Assembly (NCBI GenBank): GCA_964390645.1
Contig: CAYMLL010000133.1
Coordinates: 1-19,441, forward strand
DNA: 19,441 nucleotides
Source of the DNA: CAYMLL01 sp964390645
Lineage (GTDB): Bacteria > Planctomycetota > UBA8108
Direction of reading: 5' to 3'
Under the pieces are notes generated by a model. It had not been told where the DNA came from, did no database searches, and was given only the letters and a program-made list of their open reading frames with translations. A program made the position numbers and the translations under genes. Shown in pieces: positions 17,077 to 19,441 of this stretch. How positions within the stretch are numbered: the stretch's first letter is position 1; each line of letters begins with the position of its first letter.

Positions 17077-18798
17077 ATGGCCAGAGATGAAACCCGCTCG
17101 CCGGCTCGACCGGCGCGCCTCGCTTCGGCGTTCACTGCCGTCACTCTGGTTCTGACCCTGGGCTCGTCCTGCGTTGCCGAGCCGCGATTCGTGGATCTGT
17201 CGCTGATCGTTGCGTCGGAGTATCCGTGCACGTGGCCCGACGGCTTTCCGATGTTCCAGCTCACGCATCACAGACGCATCGGTCCCCGGAGCGCGTACAA
17301 CATCGATATCCTGACCATCGACGGCAACACCGGCACGCAGATGGACGCTCCGCCGCACTCGATCACGAAGCCCGGCTCCGGGCTCGAGTTCGAGGGGCCC
17401 GCGGGAACGCTCTACACCGACAGAATCCCGGCGTGGCAGTTCTGCGGCGAGGCTTGCGTCATCGACATCCGTGAACTGCGCGGCAAGGCGGAGCCCGGAC
17501 ACAGCCCCCTGGTGCGGCCCGAGCACGTCAAGACGTGGGAGAAGGAGCACCGCGCGCTCGCGTTCGGCGATGTCGCGCTCTTTCGCAGCGACTTCAGCGA
17601 TCTCCACTACAAGCCGCTGCCCGCGGGACGCCGGTTCGTCGCGGACTGCGTCGAGGGGACGATTCCCGCCTACCCCGATCCGCACCCGGACTGCCTCGAA
17701 TACGTCGCGAGCAAGAAGGTCATGCACATGGGCACCGACAGTCCCAGCATGGGCCCGATTCCCGACCTCGCGAACCTGACGCACGTTGCGGGACTCGCGC
17801 ACGGCGGGATCTTCACGGAGAGCGCGACCGGGCTCGGGAAGCTGCCGACGACAGGTGCGTTCTACTGCATGATGGGACCGAAGCACATCGGCGGCATCTA
17901 CGGTGAGGGACGTGCGTTCGCGATCGTCGGGGAGCCCCTCGCGAGCCGGTTGATCGGCTCGGCGCGTGCGAGGCGAGCGGCCGACCTCTCGGTCGCGATG
18001 GATGGCAATCTGCCGGTGACGCTGCCGGGCGTCGGTGTCGGGCGTCACCGTCAGCCCTACGTCCGCATCGATTTTCTGTACTCCGAGGCCATCGACTTCT
18101 GGCACAACGCTCACTTGCTCGACAGCCATGTCGGTACCCACCTCGTGCCACCGGCCTATGCGCTCCCCGAGGACGGCTTCGACAACGCCACCTACGCGGA
18201 GCCCGTGCGCACCTGGCTCGAGGAGTACGAGAGCCGGTTCGGTCGGCGCGGCACGAGCGACGTGACGACCGAGAAGGTGCCGATCTCTCAGACCTGCGGA
18301 CCGGCTCGGATCATCGACGTCCGTCACCTCGTGGGGACCACGACGAAGGCGAGCTGGCCTGCGTCGCCGGTGATCACGGTCGCGGATATTCGTGCCGCCG
18401 AGACACGTGGCGGTTCCCTGAAGCCGGGCGACGTGGTGATCTTCCGGAGCGGTCACACCGACACGCACTTCAAGCCGCTGCCGGCGGGCAAGGGCTGCCT
18501 GGCCGATCCGCTCAACGGACGCAGCGAAGGCTGGCCTTCTCCGGGGCCGGAGGCCATCATCTACCTCGCGAAGAAGGGCGTCCGCTGTGTGGCGACGGAC
18601 GGACCGACGCTCGGTGGCGTCGATCCTCGTCGCGCACTGATGACCTACTGGGCTCTCGGCTCCAGAGGGATGGTCGCTGTCGAGTTCCTGCGCGGCGTCG
18701 GCGGCGTTCCACCGGACGCTGACGCCTACTTCCTCTTCGCAGCGGTGAAGATTCGCGGTTGCCACGGTGGCCCGGGCCGGGCGATCTGTCTCTACTGA
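17077..18798 (+). CDS. Secreted tandem cyclase-fold protein (kynurenine formamidase/cyclase superfamily, PF04199-like)
   Basis: A 573-residue exported protein with two cyclase-family domains in tandem. The signal peptide ends near VA-EP (residue 34). Domain 1 starts with RFVDLSLIV, has GNTGTQMDAPPH (83-94) at the position of the family metal motif HxGTHxDxPxH, and ends with KLPTTGAFYCMMGPKHIGG. Domain 2 has DSHVGTHLVPPAY (349-361) at the same position and ends with DADAYFLFAAVKIRG. Both contain the matching blocks GDVALFRSDFSDLHYKPLPAG and GDVVIFRSGHTDTHFKPLPAG, confirming internal duplication. Domain 1 keeps the aspartate and last histidine but lacks the first two; domain 2 keeps the first two histidines but lacks the others. 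Family members are metal-dependent amidohydrolases or cyclases; activity here is uncertain. AAGGAG five nucleotides before the ATG is the best ribosome site in the window. A DUF1549 gene starts 4 nt after the stop. Confidence 0.85.
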   Translation: MARDETRSPARPARLASAFTAVTLVLTLGSSCVAEPRFVDLSLIVASEYPCTWPDGFPMFQLTHHRRIGPRSAYNIDILTIDGNTGTQMDAPPHSITKPGSGLEFEGPAGTLYTDRIPAWQFCGEACVIDIRELRGKAEPGHSPLVRPEHVKTWEKEHRALAFGDVALFRSDFSDLHYKPLPAGRRFVADCVEGTIPAYPDPHPDCLEYVASKKVMHMGTDSPSMGPIPDLANLTHVAGLAHGGIFTESATGLGKLPTTGAFYCMMGPKHIGGIYGEGRAFAIVGEPLASRLIGSARARRAADLSVAMDGNLPVTLPGVGVGRHRQPYVRIDFLYSEAIDFWHNAHLLDSHVGTHLVPPAYALPEDGFDNATYAEPVRTWLEEYESRFGRRGTSDVTTEKVPISQTCGPARIIDVRHLVGTTTKASWPASPVITVADIRAAETRGGSLKPGDVVIFRSGHTDTHFKPLPAGKGCLADPLNGRSEGWPSPGPEAIIYLAKKGVRCVATDGPTLGGVDPRRALMTYWALGSRGMVAVEFLRGVGGVPPDADAYFLFAAVKIRGCHGGPGRAICLY

Positions 18799-18802
18799 CG
18801 AC

Positions 18803-19441
18803 ATGAAGCGACGAACGACGATCCTGCTGCCGGCCCTCCTGTGCTGCACGGTCGTTGTCGCGGATTCCGCCGAGGAGAGGTCCCGGGCGCGGGAGCATTG
18901 GGCGTTTCGCCCCATCGTGCGAGGGAAGCCGCCCCCGGTGAGCGACGACGGGTTCGTTCGCAACCCGATCGATGCGTTCATCCTCGCCCGCCTGCAGAAG
19001 GCGGGCGTCGCTCCGTCCCCGCAGGCGGATCGCGTCACGCTGGTGCGGCGGCTGAGCTTCGATCTGCGCGGACTGCCGCCGTTGCCCGAGGAGGTGCGCG
19101 CGTTCGTCGCCGATCGCGGCGCCTTTGCGTACGAGAGCCTCGTCAACCGCATGCTCTCGTCGAGACACTACGGAGAGCGCTGGGCGCGGCACTGGCTCGA
19201 TGTTGCGCGCTACGCGGATTCGAACGGCTACACGCGTGACTTCTCGCGACAGATCTGGAAGTACCGCGACTGGTGCATCGAGGCGTTCAACCGGGATCTC
19301 CCCTTCGATCAGTTCATCATCGAGCAGATTGCCGGTGACCTGCTTCCCGGAGCGACCCTCGATCAGATCGTCGCGACGGGCTTTCATCGCAACACTCTCT
19401 TCAACGAGGAGGGTGGCACCGACCCCGAGCAGTTTCGTGTG
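18803..19441 (+). CDS. Secreted DUF1549-family protein, N-terminal part (cut by window end)
   Basis: The frame from ATG 18803 is open to the last base, giving 213 residues. A Sec signal peptide (MKRRTTILLPALLCCTVVVA) is followed by HWAFRPI (32-38), a segment usually found after the PSCyt1 heme domain, then DUF1549 (PF07583) with NPIDAFILARL (54-64), RRLSFDLRGLPP (82-93) and YGERWARHWLDVARYADS (123-140), and LPFDQFIIEQIAGDLLPGA. The expected C-terminal DUF1553 lies beyond the window. Unlike many relatives it has no N-terminal CxxCH heme domain; the mature protein starts almost directly at the HWAFRP segment. It begins 4 nt after the stop of the cyclase-fold gene, so the two are very likely one operon. 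The molecular function of the family is not established. Confidence 0.9.
   Translation, partial: MKRRTTILLPALLCCTVVVADSAEERSRAREHWAFRPIVRGKPPPVSDDGFVRNPIDAFILARLQKAGVAPSPQADRVTLVRRLSFDLRGLPPLPEEVRAFVADRGAFAYESLVNRMLSSRHYGERWARHWLDVARYADSNGYTRDFSRQIWKYRDWCIEAFNRDLPFDQFIIEQIAGDLLPGATLDQIVATGFHRNTLFNEEGGTDPEQFRV

Noticed and set aside
16659..17090. 143-codon plus-strand open frame in the long intergenic region
   Set aside because: It starts at GTG without a ribosome site, overlaps the ribosome site and start of the cyclase-like gene, and shows no domain. A short real gene cannot be fully excluded.
16996..19152. 718-codon minus-strand open frame across the cyclase-like and DUF1549 genes
   Set aside because: The plus strand encodes recognisable families with good start sites. 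The antisense product is arginine-rich without domain features and spans two genes.

Overview
The window is GC-rich and almost certainly comes from a member of the Planctomycetota, or a close PVC relative, and probably from a metagenome assembly. Evidence for the lineage is the dense set of families typical of that group: Planctomycete cytochrome C (PSCyt1) with DUF1587/1595/1592/1588/1585, DUF1552, DUF1549, DUF1080, Tat-exported Gfo/Idh/MocA oxidoreductases, sialate O-acetylesterase-like proteins, and a giant FG-GAP protein with the DCNxNG...PDECE motif and a C-terminal dockerin-like tail. Two runs of exactly ten N (6111-6120, 13880-13889) mark scaffold joins, and each breaks a reading frame.

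Layout, left to right. A minus-strand lactonase-family gene runs off the left edge (1-777). Divergent from it, a Tat-exported Gfo/Idh/MocA oxidoreductase (944-2326) overlaps by 13 nt a giant secreted protein (2314-7868, about 1,850 residues, interrupted by the first gap). Convergent with that is a second Tat-exported Gfo/Idh/MocA oxidoreductase (9175-7883, minus). Divergent again, a secreted SGNH esterase with CHB_HEX_C-like and PA14-like tails (9393-11600) ends at a terminator-like hairpin. A rightward series follows: a diheme DUF1592-type protein (11772 to the second gap), a Tat-exported DUF1552 protein (about 13892-15187), a tandem DUF1080 protein (15339-16583), a 493-nt non-coding stretch, a tandem cyclase-fold protein (17077-18798), and, 4 nt after it, a DUF1549 protein cut by the right edge (18803-19441).

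Every protein in the window appears to be exported, by Sec or Tat, so this is a cell-envelope locus. The oxidoreductases, lactonase, DUF1080 (3-keto-disaccharide hydrolase) and carbohydrate esterase fit periplasmic oxidative processing of glycans. The c-type heme proteins may supply an electron route. This joint role is inference, since the genes lie in several transcription units and only membership in known families is visible.

The most interesting item is the giant protein at 2314-7868. It has fourteen FG-GAP/VCBS repeats, then a swivelling phosphohistidine domain placed before a PPDK/PEP-synthase-type ATP-grasp domain (the domain order of alpha-glucan water dikinase), then an unrecognised domain and a dockerin-like tail, all behind a signal peptide. 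Second is the cyclase-fold protein, whose two repeats carry complementary halves of the metal-binding motif. Long antisense open frames are abundant but are shadows of the GC-rich genes. No tRNA, rRNA, CRISPR or insertion sequence was seen.
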